A stretch of 64,000 nt of DNA from NCBI RefSeq assembly GCF_002095535.1, contig NZ_MLJI01000002.1, forward strand, positions 629,786 through 693,785. The letters run 5' to 3'. Source of the stretch: Pantoea cypripedii (lineage in GTDB: Bacteria > Pseudomonadota > Gammaproteobacteria > Enterobacterales > Enterobacteriaceae). Under the pieces are notes generated by a model. That model was not told the origin of the DNA and did no database searches. It saw nothing but the letters and a program-made list of their open reading frames with translations. Of this stretch, positions 17,921 through 26,756 are shown piece after piece. Every line of letters begins with the position of its first letter. Within the stretch, counting starts at the first letter, position 1. Position numbers and translations under genes: made by a program.

Positions 17921-18817
17921 ATGTCGCGCGATAATCTAAATGATCTGGTGGCCTTCATCACGGTTGCCCGCGAGCAAAGTTTTACCCGCGCCGCGGCAGC
18001 ACTGGGGGTTTCCCAGTCGGCGCTCAGCCATTCCATGAAGGCACTGGAATCCAGACTGGGATTGCGCCTTCTCACCCGTACCACCCGCAGCGTCTCGCCC
18101 ACAGAAGCGGGCGAGCGTTTATTACAGGCGCTCGGTCCGAAACTGGATGAAATCAAAAATGAGCTGGATGCGGTACTCGACCTGCGGGATAACCCGACTG
18201 GTGTGGTGCGCGTAACAGCGACTGATTATGCGATCACCTATCTGGTCTGGCCGAAACTGGAAAAATTCCTGCCTGAATATCCGGATATCCAGGTAGAACT
18301 GATCACGGATTATGGGCTGACTGATATTGTTGCCGGCCGCTTTGACGCCGGGATCCGGCTGGGAGAGACGGTTGCTCAGGGCATGATCTCGGTAAGAATC
18401 AGTGACGATGTCCGTTTTGTCGTGGTGGGATCGCCTGACTATTTTCAGCGTTATCCCACCCCGCTCCATCCACGCGACCTGGTGGCGCATCGCTGTATCA
18501 ATCTTCGCTTGCCCACACATGGCGGCTTATATGCCTGGGAGTTTGAAAAAGAGGGGGAAGAATTGCGCGTCAGGGTTGAAGGCCCGGCCGTTTTCAACAA
18601 TATCTTCCATGTACTCGATGCATCGGTGAGTGGTTTTGGCCTGGCGCATGTACCGGAAGATCTTGCAGCCCCGCTGATCGCCGAGGGAAAACTGGTGCGG
18701 GTGCTGGAAGACTGGTGCCCCTACTGGGATGGCTACCATCTCTACTATCCAAGCCGCCGGGCCCCTTCACGCGCATTTACCCTGATGGTGGATGCGCTCA
18801 GGTATCGGCGGAAGTAG
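17921..18817 (+). CDS. LysR-family transcriptional regulator
   Basis: The 298-residue LysR protein has its helix-turn-helix at about residues 6-64 ([23 protein letters not shown]) and an effector domain beyond residue 90. It is paralogous to the LysR protein at 3025-3918, sharing most of the DNA-binding domain, the RFDAGIRLGE block and the C-terminal YYPSR. I use ATG 17921 (GATGAAGG upstream); the frame extends far upstream but that part is not LysR-like. It diverges from pptA across about 200 bases. Confidence 0.9.
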   Translation: MSRDNLNDLVAFITVAREQSFTRAAAALGVSQSALSHSMKALESRLGLRLLTRTTRSVSPTEAGERLLQALGPKLDEIKNELDAVLDLRDNPTGVVRVTATDYAITYLVWPKLEKFLPEYPDIQVELITDYGLTDIVAGRFDAGIRLGETVAQGMISVRISDDVRFVVVGSPDYFQRYPTPLHPRDLVAHRCINLRLPTHGGLYAWEFEKEGEELRVRVEGPAVFNNIFHVLDASVSGFGLAHVPEDLAAPLIAEGKLVRVLEDWCPYWDGYHLYYPSRRAPSRAFTLMVDALRYRRK

Positions 18818-18871
18818 TGACTTTGCAACACCACACTCCAGAGTGTGGGTCATATAATCTGATACCCGTTC

Positions 18872-19213
18872 TTAAGAGTGCTTTTGAATTACCAGATCTA
18901 CGCCTTCATTGAGTAATTCATTTATGGACACACCATGTGCCTGTGCAGTCACTGCCAGCGCCTGGTGTCGTTCTGGTGTCAGACGGGTTGTCACCTTACC
19001 ACTGAAATTTTTATAGGGTTCGATACCGTCTTTCTGGCACTCATCAAGGAAAACGGCCAGCGATAGTGAACCTTCCTTTTTAAGTTCTTCTACGCTATAC
19101 GCGTAAAAGTCAGCCCCGCCATTCAGGCCGACAAACTCTCCGCGAAACATTTCTATTTCAGGGTCGAAAGAAATAACGGCAATATGTCCGTCGATTTTAA
19201 GTGTGTTATTCAT
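18872..19213 (-). CDS. hicB: HicB-type antitoxin
   Basis: The 113-residue protein has an N-terminal HicB-like RNase-H-fold half (about 5-60: IAVISFDPEIEMFRGEFVGLNGGADFYA, split by variation) and a C-terminal ribbon-helix-helix (about 74-110: TRLTPERHQALAVTAQAHGVSINELLNEGV). HicB binds and blocks the HicA mRNA interferase and represses the operon. The start codon overlaps the last four bases of hicA, so translation is coupled. As in many hicAB loci the toxin gene comes first. Confidence 0.9.
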   Translation of the reverse strand: MNNTLKIDGHIAVISFDPEIEMFRGEFVGLNGGADFYAYSVEELKKEGSLSLAVFLDECQKDGIEPYKNFSGKVTTRLTPERHQALAVTAQAHGVSINELLNEGVDLVIQKHS

Positions 19214-19464
19214 GGTCTGATTCCTAAACTATCCAGCCATACCCGAATGGAGTTAACCGCCCCCTTGTCAGTGGTCGGTCTCGGATGTGGCCTGTGAAAG
19301 ATTTTCTTTTGTCCTTTCAGTAGAACCGCAATCCTTGAGCCTTCCCTTTCATGAACTTCCGCACCGAGAGCAATAAACAGGGCTTCAATATCACCCCACT
19401 TTATTGAACCGCTTACCGGTCGGGCGTACACATCTGACAGCGTTTTATGGTGTCGTTTGTTCAT
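19210..19464 (-). CDS. hicA: HicA-type toxin (mRNA interferase)
   Basis: The 84-residue protein has the small double-stranded-RNA-binding-like HicA fold. IKWGDIEALFIALGAEVHEREGSR corresponds to the first helix-strand part, and the catalytic histidine lies in FHRPHP (His57/His60). HicA cleaves mRNA independently of ribosomes until neutralised by HicB. It is slightly longer than the minimal 60-residue HicA because of an N-terminal extension (MNKRHHKTLSDVYARPVSG). Toxin and antitoxin both appear intact. A perfect 13-bp inverted repeat lies 21 bases upstream. Confidence 0.9.
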   Translation of the reverse strand: MNKRHHKTLSDVYARPVSGSIKWGDIEALFIALGAEVHEREGSRIAVLLKGQKKIFHRPHPRPTTDKGAVNSIRVWLDSLGIRP

Positions 19465-19484
19465 CGCCTGATGGTATCACAATT

Positions 19485-19513
19485 TGACACTACATCAATC
19501 TGATGTAGTGTCA
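19485..19513. promoter_or_regulatory. perfect 13-bp inverted repeat, probable HicB operator
   Basis: The arms TGACACTACATCA and TGATGTAGTGTCA are perfect reverse complements around a 3-base centre (ATC). The site lies 21-49 bases before the hicA start and 11 bases after the stop of the short-chain dehydrogenase gene. This is the expected place for the promoter-covering operator of an autoregulated toxin-antitoxin operon. It could also form a hairpin in readthrough RNA from the upstream gene. Confidence 0.75.
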
Positions 19514-19523
19514 TCATTTGCGA

Positions 19524-20261
19524 CTACCAGGGAACGACGCCATCATTGTCCCGGAACTCGCCGGTCGGACCGTCCTCGGATAATAATGCGAGCTGAATCG
19601 CCGTTCTCGCGCCATCTTCCACCGGCTGCCCATGTTCAGCAGCACCTGGCACCAGGTCAGTGGCGGTGTAGCCAGGATTGGCTGAATTGACCTTGATATT
19701 GCTATCCTGTAATTCCCAAGCGAGCTGAATCGTCAGCATATTGACGGCGGCTTTCGAGGCGTTATAGCCAATCAATTTTGCTGAAGCGTACTCCCACTCA
19801 GGGTCGCGGTTCAGTGCCAGCGAACCCAGCTGACTGGACACATTAACAATGCGTGCAGAGGGAGATTTTTTTAGCAGTGGCAACATGGCCTGTGTCACCA
19901 TCAGCGTGCCAAAAAAGTTGGTTTCAAATACTTCGCGGATCACCGTCAGGTCGGTATTTCCCGGTGCACCATCGCGGGTGTCCATAATACCGGCGTTATT
20001 AACCAGAATATCCAGATGGCCGAGGGTATCTTGTACCCAGGCCGCAGAGGTTGTGATCGTTGCAGGATTATTAAGATCCAGCTGAACAAATTGGGCATTA
20101 ATCCCTTGCGCCGCGAGTTTTTTTACCGCTTCTTCGCCACGATCTTTATTGCGCGCGCCAATAATGACAGCAATGCCTTGCAGGCCGAGTTTTTGCGCAA
20201 TTTCGAAGCCGATGCCTTTATTACCCCCGGTAATCAGGGCGTATTTTGTTGCCTGGGTCAT
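19524..20261 (-). CDS. short-chain dehydrogenase/reductase
   Basis: The 245-residue SDR protein has the cofactor motif TGGNKGIG (11-18), NNAG (87-90) and the catalytic Ser141/Ser142, Tyr165 and Lys169 (YNASK). The closest well-known relatives are carbonyl-reductase-like SDRs; NADPH preference is suggested by ARNKDRG after beta-strand 2. It is the last gene of a three-gene minus-strand cluster (DUF1330, NAD(P)H oxidoreductase, SDR) divergent from a LysR gene. The substrate is unknown, but a quinone or aldehyde is likely given its neighbours. Confidence 0.88.
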   Translation of the reverse strand: MTQATKYALITGGNKGIGFEIAQKLGLQGIAVIIGARNKDRGEEAVKKLAAQGINAQFVQLDLNNPATITTSAAWVQDTLGHLDILVNNAGIMDTRDGAPGNTDLTVIREVFETNFFGTLMVTQAMLPLLKKSPSARIVNVSSQLGSLALNRDPEWEYASAKLIGYNASKAAVNMLTIQLAWELQDSNIKVNSANPGYTATDLVPGAAEHGQPVEDGARTAIQLALLSEDGPTGEFRDNDGVVPW

Positions 20262-20298
20262 AAATCACCTCTCAGTATAAAACAGGACAATGAATAAA

Positions 20299-20823
20299 TT
20301 ACGCACTCAATCTCTGAGATAATTTTTCCTGATAGTCAGAAATTTTTTCGGCGCTCGCGCCAATCACGCTATGAAATGACAACGGAGACAGATAATCCAT
20401 ACCGCAATAAAGTGCAGTGGCTTTCATTGGGGTCATCACTTCATCAAAGGTGCTGTTGATTAGCCCCTGGTGAGAGTAGGTATATTCGCTGGCACCCGCA
20501 GAGGCCACCACCAATAACTGCTTGTTTTTTAGAGCCACACCATCCGGGCCAAATGCCCAGCCATAGGCCCAGACTTCATTTAAGTACGCTTTCAGCATGG
20601 GCGTGAGATTGAACCAGTGAATCGGGAAAATAAATACCACGCGAGCGGCAGCCGCATAGAAAGATTGCTCAAGCGGAATATCAAATCCTGTGACATTATC
20701 GCCATAAATTTCTTCGAGGTTACGTACTATCACATTATTTTGCGCTTCAGCGGTCTGCTGAAGTGCTTTAATAACATTAGATTGTTGTTGATAAGGATGT
20801 GAAACAATAATTAACGTTTTCAT
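20299..20823 (-). CDS. flavodoxin-fold NAD(P)H-dependent oxidoreductase
   Basis: The 174-residue protein has the flavodoxin-like fold of the KefF/MdaB/NQO family. The FMN-binding loop comes after strand 1 (MKTLIIVSHPYQQQSN), followed by FIFPIHWFNLTPMLKAYLNEVWAYGWAFG, which is the hallmark of this quinone-reductase group. Such enzymes perform two-electron reduction of quinones, protecting against redox cycling. It lies between the DUF1330 gene (24 bases) and the SDR gene (37 bases), so the three are probably one transcript. Confidence 0.88.
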   Translation of the reverse strand: MKTLIIVSHPYQQQSNVIKALQQTAEAQNNVIVRNLEEIYGDNVTGFDIPLEQSFYAAAARVVFIFPIHWFNLTPMLKAYLNEVWAYGWAFGPDGVALKNKQLLVVASAGASEYTYSHQGLINSTFDEVMTPMKATALYCGMDYLSPLSFHSVIGASAEKISDYQEKLSQRLSA

Positions 20824-20847
20824 TGGCTATCTCTTAATGAAGTAAAC

Positions 20848-21147
20848 TCACACACCTTCAACAATCCAGCTGTGGGTAATAGCTGACGCGAGGCGATAAT
20901 GGATAATTGCCTGATATTCAACGGAGTGATACCAGGCCTGTGCGATTTCAATATTGTCAAAACGCAGAATAATGGTTTGACCTGCAGGTGCAGAGCCTTC
21001 CAGCGTGATACTTTCCGCCGCCTGAACCAGCAACTGCGCATGATAAGTTTTCAGGGTTTCAGCCACCTTTGCCAGATAAGGTTTAATGCCTTCAGGATCG
21101 GTGACGGTGACATTAAAAATCATAAAGGCAGGTTTTGTATGCGACAT
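20848..21147 (-). CDS. DUF1330 protein
   Basis: The 99-residue protein has the dimeric alpha+beta barrel pattern of DUF1330 (PAFMIFNVTVTDPEGIKPYLAKV, then LEGSAPAGQTIILRFDN-x-E-x-AQAWYHS-x-EYQAI). Members are small proteins of unknown biochemistry, often in oxidative or aromatic-compound operons. It is the first gene of the minus-strand operon divergent from the LysR gene at 21292; GGAG precedes its ATG. Confidence 0.85.
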   Translation of the reverse strand: MSHTKPAFMIFNVTVTDPEGIKPYLAKVAETLKTYHAQLLVQAAESITLEGSAPAGQTIILRFDNIEIAQAWYHSVEYQAIIHYRLASAITHSWIVEGV

Positions 21148-21219
21148 ATAAAATCTCCAGGCCTCACAATTATTCGGGTGAATTGTTGTACGACGCAGGA
21201 GAGTATAAAAAATATTATT

Positions 21220-21266
21220 GTTAACCTAAACTACACCTGTGGTTGAGCCTGAGTTAACCTAAGGTT
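21220..21266. promoter_or_regulatory. candidate LysR operator region
   Basis: GTTAACCTAA occurs twice as a direct repeat, at 21220 and 21253. The second is the start of a perfect AACCT-A-AGGTT palindrome (21256-21266), and AACC-N14-GGTT spans 21223-21244. The region lies between the divergent LysR gene and the DUF1330 operon, where LysR proteins normally bind. Confidence 0.5.
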
Positions 21267-21291
21267 GTCAATTCATCCTGAGGAGCAAACG

Positions 21292-22245
21292 TTGGAGATT
21301 TCCCGTCACGTCCGTGCCATTCTCACCTTTGTTGAAACCGTGGATAAAGGCAGTTTTGCCGCCAGCGCCCGCCAGCTGGGGATCAGCACCGCAGCGGTGA
21401 GCAAAAATATCGCCGGTCTGGAGCAGGCACTTGGCGTGCGGCTGCTCAACCGCACTACACGGCGTTTAACCCTGACCGAAGAAGGCAGCGCATTTATCAG
21501 CCAGGCCAGAATCGCCCTGAATGCGCTGGAAGGGGCTGTCGATACCCTGGTCGCCCGTAAGGCGGAAATCAGCGGACATGTCAGAATTTCCACCAGCACC
21601 GCCTTTGGCAGGAATCATATCCTGCCCGTGCTACCGGGGATGGCTGAACAATATCCAGCGCTGACCGTAGAAATGGATTTTGATGATCGCGTAACCGATA
21701 TCATCAAAGAAGGCTATGACCTGGCCATCCGAGGGGGAAGGATCATGGATTCCTCGCTGGTCTCGCGCCCGGTCTGCCGTATCAATACTATCCTCGTGGC
21801 ATCGCCCGCTTATCTGCAACGCTATGGCATCCCGACGACACCCGAGGCACTCAGCGCGCATAAACTCATCAGCCGACGCTTCCTCGGTGGACGCGTGACC
21901 CCCTGGGGATTCAGGAACGACGATGGCAGCCATTCAATCCTTGAGCCGGAAGGTAACATCCTGACCTTATCAGCACCTGAGGCGCTGGTTGATGCCGCGT
22001 TGCTGGATTACGGCATTGCCCAGGTGGGCGTTCACAATGCGCTGGAACACCTACAAAGCGGAAAACTGAAAATCGTGCTTTATGGTCAGCATGATCCGGG
22101 TAATTTCGAAATGGTGATTCAGTATCCGCACCGGGCGTTGATCGCCTCGCGGGTAAAAGTGGTGGTGGAGTATCTGTTGAGCGCCTTCCGTGGCGATAAA
22201 AAACTGACCATCCGTTATGAAGAGCTGGCGGGGTTCAGCTGCTAG
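21292..22245 (+). CDS. LysR-family regulator (CrgA/DsdC-like group)
   Basis: This 317-residue LysR protein has the winged helix at residues 8-65 (FAASARQLGISTAAVSKNIAGLEQ, then NRTTRRLTLTEEG). I start at TTG 21292 because GAGGAG lies six bases upstream; an in-frame TTG at 21265 would add nine residues without a ribosome site. It diverges from the DUF1330/oxidoreductase/SDR operon, its likely target. It ends 4 bases after the end of the convergent cytochrome gene. Confidence 0.88.
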   Translation: MEISRHVRAILTFVETVDKGSFAASARQLGISTAAVSKNIAGLEQALGVRLLNRTTRRLTLTEEGSAFISQARIALNALEGAVDTLVARKAEISGHVRISTSTAFGRNHILPVLPGMAEQYPALTVEMDFDDRVTDIIKEGYDLAIRGGRIMDSSLVSRPVCRINTILVASPAYLQRYGIPTTPEALSAHKLISRRFLGGRVTPWGFRNDDGSHSILEPEGNILTLSAPEALVDAALLDYGIAQVGVHNALEHLQSGKLKIVLYGQHDPGNFEMVIQYPHRALIASRVKVVVEYLLSAFRGDKKLTIRYEELAGFSC

Positions 22246-23588
22246 CGCATTTGTAAAATAATCACATCACTGCTGGCCGGATCGGTGCGCTGGCGCAAAT
22301 CATGCACATCCTTTTCGCTTACCGGCGCGCCGGTATTACCCCAGGAAGAGCGGATAAAACTCAGCACATCCGCCATTTCTTTATCGGACAGCTGTTTGCG
22401 GAACGGCGGCATACGATAAGCATCCGGCATGCCATTCGCCACCACGCGGGCTGAGCCATTCAGCGTCACATTGATTGCTGATGATTGATCCACCAGCATG
22501 GATGTCGCCCCAGCCAGCGGCGGGATCCACGGTGCCTGTCCGCGACCATCAGCACCATGACAGTTGCTGCAGCGGGCCATAAAGGTCTGTGCGCCTGGGG
22601 TGCTGAGCCTTGCCGGCAGGCTGAGCTTGTTGATCGAATCACCATCATATTTCCATGCCTGAGGTTGGTTGTTGCTGCCCGCAGGTAAGGATTTCAGGTA
22701 ATGCGCGATAGCTTTAAGGTCATCGTCGCTCATGTACTGCGTCGAGTTATTAAACACATCCGCCATCGAACCAAACACCACACCATGCTGATTACGTCCG
22801 GTTTTCAGGAACTGATACAGGTCGTCTTCACTCCAGCGCGCCAGCCCGGTATTGATGTCCCCGCGCAAACTCGGGGCATACCAGCCATCCAGCGCTGCAC
22901 CGGCGACAAAATGCGGGCTGTCGGCATCGAGACCTTTTTCATTAAAGGCCAGACCACGCGGCGTATGGCAGCTGCCACAGTGACCCGGTCCCTCGACCAG
23001 ATAAGCGCCGCGATTCCACTGCGCATCCTGGCCGGACTTTGGCTGCCACGGACCATTAACGGTGAACACGCTATTCCAGAAGGCCAGTGGCCAGCGCATA
23101 TTTAACGGCCACGGAATATCACTGGGTTTATTGGGTTGATTGACCGGCTTAACCGCGGTTTTGAACCAGGTGTAAAGCGCAGCGACGTCCTCATCACTCA
23201 GTTTGGCATAGGAAGGATAAGGCATCGCCGGGTAGAGACGATGCCCATCGCGCGCAACGCCATGCCGTACCGCCCGGCTAAATTCGGTCAGGGTATATTC
23301 ACCGATGCCCGTTTCCTTATCCGGGGTGATGTTGGTGGAATAGATATTGCCGACCGGTGTCGCCATCTTTAAGCCGCCCGCAAACGGCGCACCCTCGGGC
23401 ACACTGTGGCAGGCAACACAGTCACTTAATCGGGCAACATATTCCCCCTGTTTCAGCAACTCAGCCGACGGGGGATTCAGGGACTCACTCACGGCGATGT
23501 TATCTGTCGGGGTACGCATTACCCACGCCACAACACCCAGGATAACGATCAATAAAGCGAACACCACACTGATACTGCGCTTGGTCAT
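22242..23588 (-). CDS. tri-haem cytochrome c, electron-acceptor subunit of the Mo-hydroxylase
   Basis: The 448-residue protein has an N-terminal signal anchor (about 7-24) and three CXXCH haem sites: CVACH (57-61), CGSCH (204-208) and CSNCH (340-344). This is the layout of the cytochrome subunit of membrane alcohol and aldehyde dehydrogenases of acetic-acid-bacterium type, which passes electrons to ubiquinone. It follows the Mo-binding subunit with a 28-base gap. I use ATG 23588, preceded by GGAG; the frame runs to 23657 but overlaps the upstream gene. It completes a three-subunit periplasmic oxidase. Confidence 0.9.
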   Translation of the reverse strand: MTKRSISVVFALLIVILGVVAWVMRTPTDNIAVSESLNPPSAELLKQGEYVARLSDCVACHSVPEGAPFAGGLKMATPVGNIYSTNITPDKETGIGEYTLTEFSRAVRHGVARDGHRLYPAMPYPSYAKLSDEDVAALYTWFKTAVKPVNQPNKPSDIPWPLNMRWPLAFWNSVFTVNGPWQPKSGQDAQWNRGAYLVEGPGHCGSCHTPRGLAFNEKGLDADSPHFVAGAALDGWYAPSLRGDINTGLARWSEDDLYQFLKTGRNQHGVVFGSMADVFNNSTQYMSDDDLKAIAHYLKSLPAGSNNQPQAWKYDGDSINKLSLPARLSTPGAQTFMARCSNCHGADGRGQAPWIPPLAGATSMLVDQSSAINVTLNGSARVVANGMPDAYRMPPFRKQLSDKEMADVLSFIRSSWGNTGAPVSEKDVHDLRQRTDPASSDVIILQMR

Positions 23589-23616
23589 ATTGTTATTCTC
23601 CGGCTTCAGTTCAGGA

Positions 23617-25875
23617 TTACGCGAAGTTGTGGCGTGATAGCGGCATACTGCGAACACGCTGACCGGTCAGCCTGAACACCGCATTGGCGACAGCCGGGGG
23701 AATAGCCGGAAGTGGCGGCTCGCCAATCCCGCCCATTTTTTCACCACTCTCAACAATCCTGACATGGACCTTAGCCATGCCTGAAGGCGGCAGAATCGGG
23801 TACATATCGTAATTACGGGCGACAGGTCGGCCCTGCTCATAAACGCTTTCTTCCAGCAGCACCTGGGATAATCCCAGCGCGACCGCACTGTTCACCTGCG
23901 CTTCGACAATCGCCGGGTTAATGATGCTGCCGGGATCAATCGCTTCCCAGACTTCATGAACTTTCACCCTGCCATCGACAATCGAGACTTCAGCAATCGC
24001 GGCGGCCTGAGTACCAAAGGGCGAGGCCATCGCGATACCCCGTGCACGCTTCGAGCCATCAGCAGCGTCATAAGGGCCGGGTTTCCAGCCACCGGAGAGT
24101 TCAACGACGGCATTGAGCAAATGAGTCAGCCGTTGATTGCCCTGTAAAAGATGCAGGCGCAATTCAAACGGATCTTTTTTCCCGGCAAAGGCGATCTCAT
24201 CGAGAAAGCTTTCGTAGAGAAAATCATTCATCGAGTTGCCCACCGAACGCCAGTAGCCCAGCATCACCGGCCCTTTTTTGTAGATTTGGGCAATGCGTCG
24301 GTGCGGAATGTCATAGGCTTTGCCGGTCAATCCCTCGACGGCGCTGGGATCCAGCTTGGCACCGTGTTTACCAACGATGCCCTCGGTAGGGCCTTCGGTG
24401 ATACTGACCACCTCAAGCGCCACCGGATAGCCCGCTTCATCAAGCCCGGCCTGAAAACGGACGGCAGCCATCGGGCGATGGGTGTCGCGTAAGAACTCCT
24501 CTTCACGGCTCCAGATCACTTTCACCGGACGCCCGACCGCCTTCGCCAGTTCAATCGCCTGGGGATACACCATCGCCGTGTCATAAACAAAGTGTCTGCC
24601 GAAAAAGCCCCCTAGCAGCGGCGAATGGATGAAAATCTTTTCGGGCGGCAGCCCGGTTCGTTTTGCGGCGTCGGCCTGAAACATTTCCGGGGCCTGATTA
24701 GGCAGCCACAATTCGAGAGTGCCGTCAGCGTTAAATCGCGCCAGGGCAGAGGGTGGCTCTAATTGCGCATGGTTCAGATACTGCGAATGATAGGTGGCTT
24801 GCAAGGTGCTGTGGGCGCTACCTAATGCCTGGCTGACATTGCCTTTAGTCTCGGCATCGTCACCCTTACCCGGTTCATTCGCGAGTGCCTCGGCATGTTG
24901 GTCTGAGGAGAAATCCGCTGGCATATAACGCTCGCGAGCCGATTCATCGGGTTCATTCCAGCTGACCTGTAAGGCTTCAACGGCCCGCTTAGCGTGCCAC
25001 CAGCGTTCGGCGACCACCGCTACGGCTCCCGGTAAGCGATGCACCGAATGAACGCCTTTCATAGCTGAAACCTGTTCTTCGTTACGGATCTCCCCCACCG
25101 TCAAACCGAGGCGCGGCGCATGCTGAACCGCCGCCTGCAACATGCCTTCCACCTTACAATCAATGCTATAGATGGCCTGGCCGGTTGATTTTTCATGTAT
25201 ATCAAGACGCGGGACAGGTTTGCCAATCCAGCGGAATTGCGCCGGATCTTTTAATTTAATCGTGTCTGGCGCAGGCACGGGCAGATCCATCGCACGCGCA
25301 GCCAGATGACCATAAGTGAGGGACTTGCCGGATGCCGGATCGATCACTCTACCCGGTTCAGTGATCAGTGAACTGAGCGGCACTGCGAGTTCTGCGGCGG
25401 CAGCCTGGAGCAACATGTGGCGCGCCAGTGCGCCGAGGCGGCGCATGGTGTCGTAACTCATACGCACCGACATACTGCCCCCGGTAATGCGCCTGCCGCC
25501 CTCCATCACTTTATAATCGTTGCCTGCTGGCGCGTTTTCGACAATGAACAGCGAGGGATCAGCATCCAGCTCCTCACCGACGATTTGCGCCATGCCGGTG
25601 AAGATACCCTGCCCGCCTTCAACAAACGGAGAAAGGAAACGGATGCTGTTGTCGGGACGAATTTCCAGGAAGGCGGGTACGCGTGTCCCGGCAGCGACGG
25701 TCGCGTTAGCATCCTGCGCCCGCGCCTCGCCGAGTGGCAGTCCGAAACCTAATACAAACGCCCCCGCGACGGTTCCGGCCGAAGCAAGCAGAAAGCGTCT
25801 GCGTGAAAGATTGGTCGCCTCTCCCTCTGTCATTTGTGCCAGCGAGGCGGTGAAGATGTCCGCAGAGAATTTCAT
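23617..25875 (-). CDS. periplasmic molybdopterin-binding aldehyde/isoquinoline oxidoreductase, large subunit
   Basis: The 752-residue protein belongs to the xanthine-oxidase family, IorB-like branch (isoquinoline 1-oxidoreductase beta subunit). Residues 24-55 are a twin-arginine signal (LSRRRFLLASAGTVAGAFVLG), so it is exported folded with its cofactor. Mo-binding segments include LNHAQLEPPSALARF, LLGGFFGRHFVYDTAMV, and near the C-terminus KMGGIGEPPLPAIPPAVANAV (shown only in part), with the Glu of GIGEP as probable catalytic base. Members hydroxylate aldehydes or N-heterocycles. The start overlaps the last four bases of the 2Fe-2S subunit. The substrate is not predictable from sequence alone. 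Confidence 0.9.
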   Translation of the reverse strand: MKFSADIFTASLAQMTEGEATNLSRRRFLLASAGTVAGAFVLGFGLPLGEARAQDANATVAAGTRVPAFLEIRPDNSIRFLSPFVEGGQGIFTGMAQIVGEELDADPSLFIVENAPAGNDYKVMEGGRRITGGSMSVRMSYDTMRRLGALARHMLLQAAAAELAVPLSSLITEPGRVIDPASGKSLTYGHLAARAMDLPVPAPDTIKLKDPAQFRWIGKPVPRLDIHEKSTGQAIYSIDCKVEGMLQAAVQHAPRLGLTVGEIRNEEQVSAMKGVHSVHRLPGAVAVVAERWWHAKRAVEALQVSWNEPDESARERYMPADFSSDQHAEALANEPGKGDDAETKGNVSQALGSAHSTLQATYHSQYLNHAQLEPPSALARFNADGTLELWLPNQAPEMFQADAAKRTGLPPEKIFIHSPLLGGFFGRHFVYDTAMVYPQAIELAKAVGRPVKVIWSREEEFLRDTHRPMAAVRFQAGLDEAGYPVALEVVSITEGPTEGIVGKHGAKLDPSAVEGLTGKAYDIPHRRIAQIYKKGPVMLGYWRSVGNSMNDFLYESFLDEIAFAGKKDPFELRLHLLQGNQRLTHLLNAVVELSGGWKPGPYDAADGSKRARGIAMASPFGTQAAAIAEVSIVDGRVKVHEVWEAIDPGSIINPAIVEAQVNSAVALGLSQVLLEESVYEQGRPVARNYDMYPILPPSGMAKVHVRIVESGEKMGGIGEPPLPAIPPAVANAVFRLTGQRVRSMPLSRHNFA

Positions 25876-26330
25876 GCTTCACCCTCCTGTGCGGCAACTT
25901 CATGGATGGCCGCTTTGATGGCGTTATAGGTGCCGCAGCGGCACAGGTTGACCATCGCCGCCGCAATCTCTTCATCAGAAGGATGCGCAACCTGTTTCAA
26001 TAACGCGGTCGCCGCAATCACCTGTCCTGACTGACAATACCCGCACTGCGGAACCTGGTGCTTTATCCAGGAAGCCACCACGCGTTTGCCAACCTCGTCG
26101 TTTTCAATCGCCTCAATGGTGGTGATATGTTTACCAGCCAGCTTATCTATCGGCGTGACACAGGAACGGACCAGTTGCCCGTCAACCATCACCGAACAGG
26201 CACCACATTGCGAAAGGCCACAACCGTATTTCGTTCCGGTCATCGCCAGATCATCACGAATCACCCAGAGCAACGGGGTATCGGCGTCTGCATCGACCTG
26301 AACCGTCTGATTATTGATAAAAAGTTCCAT
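25872..26330 (-). CDS. 2Fe-2S small subunit of the Mo-hydroxylase
   Basis: The 152-residue protein carries two [2Fe-2S] centres. The plant-ferredoxin-type cluster uses Cys37, Cys42, Cys45 and Cys57 (GCGLSQCGACSVMVDGQLVRSC in outline). The helical cluster uses the CGYC and CRC pairs (QVPQCGYCQSG, LCRCGTYNAI). It relays electrons from the Mo centre of the large subunit to the cytochrome. It has no signal peptide and is presumably exported with the large subunit through Tat. First gene of the operon, GGAGAG before ATG. Confidence 0.92.
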   Translation of the reverse strand: MELFINNQTVQVDADADTPLLWVIRDDLAMTGTKYGCGLSQCGACSVMVDGQLVRSCVTPIDKLAGKHITTIEAIENDEVGKRVVASWIKHQVPQCGYCQSGQVIAATALLKQVAHPSDEEIAAAMVNLCRCGTYNAIKAAIHEVAAQEGEA

Positions 26331-26756
26331 AGCTCTCCAGTAGTTTGCTTCAATTGTTATTATGAAAACGATGCGACAAACATCACTGCAATAATTCAGG
26401 CTGTTTAATGTCAGCCAGTCATGACAGGTGGGACATGCAGAGGGTACGGGTGGTGGTATTTAATTTACGTAATGCATGAAAATTGATTGTAGCCATTCGT
26501 AAAATAGCTTTGTAGCGTTATTGCCTAATATCAGTTATGAGTGATTTTAATTAATATCGCCACACCTCCAGCCATTTTAGCGTACAAATTATAGACTCCC
26601 CACCTGATTACATCCCGCCAGAAAAGGATTAAACACCGGCAAAACCGCATAAATCGATAAAAATGAGGCACATTCGGCCACACATTCGATGTTAATATCC
26701 CGCGCGCAGTCTTTCGCATTAACAGAATAATATTGATTTTTTAAGGCAGACATAAC
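26331..26756. promoter_or_regulatory. 426-base divergent region between the Mo-hydroxylase operon and the OprD porin
   Basis: This is an AT-rich region that must hold promoters for both directions. Only one small dyad stands out (TGTCA-N8-TGACA near 26410-26428). No gene, repeat or riboswitch was recognised. Confidence 0.4.

Noticed and set aside
24151..24492. Open frame of 113 codons opposite the Mo-hydroxylase large subunit
   Set aside because: The opposite strand encodes conserved molybdopterin-binding sequence, so this frame is a by-product of codon bias.
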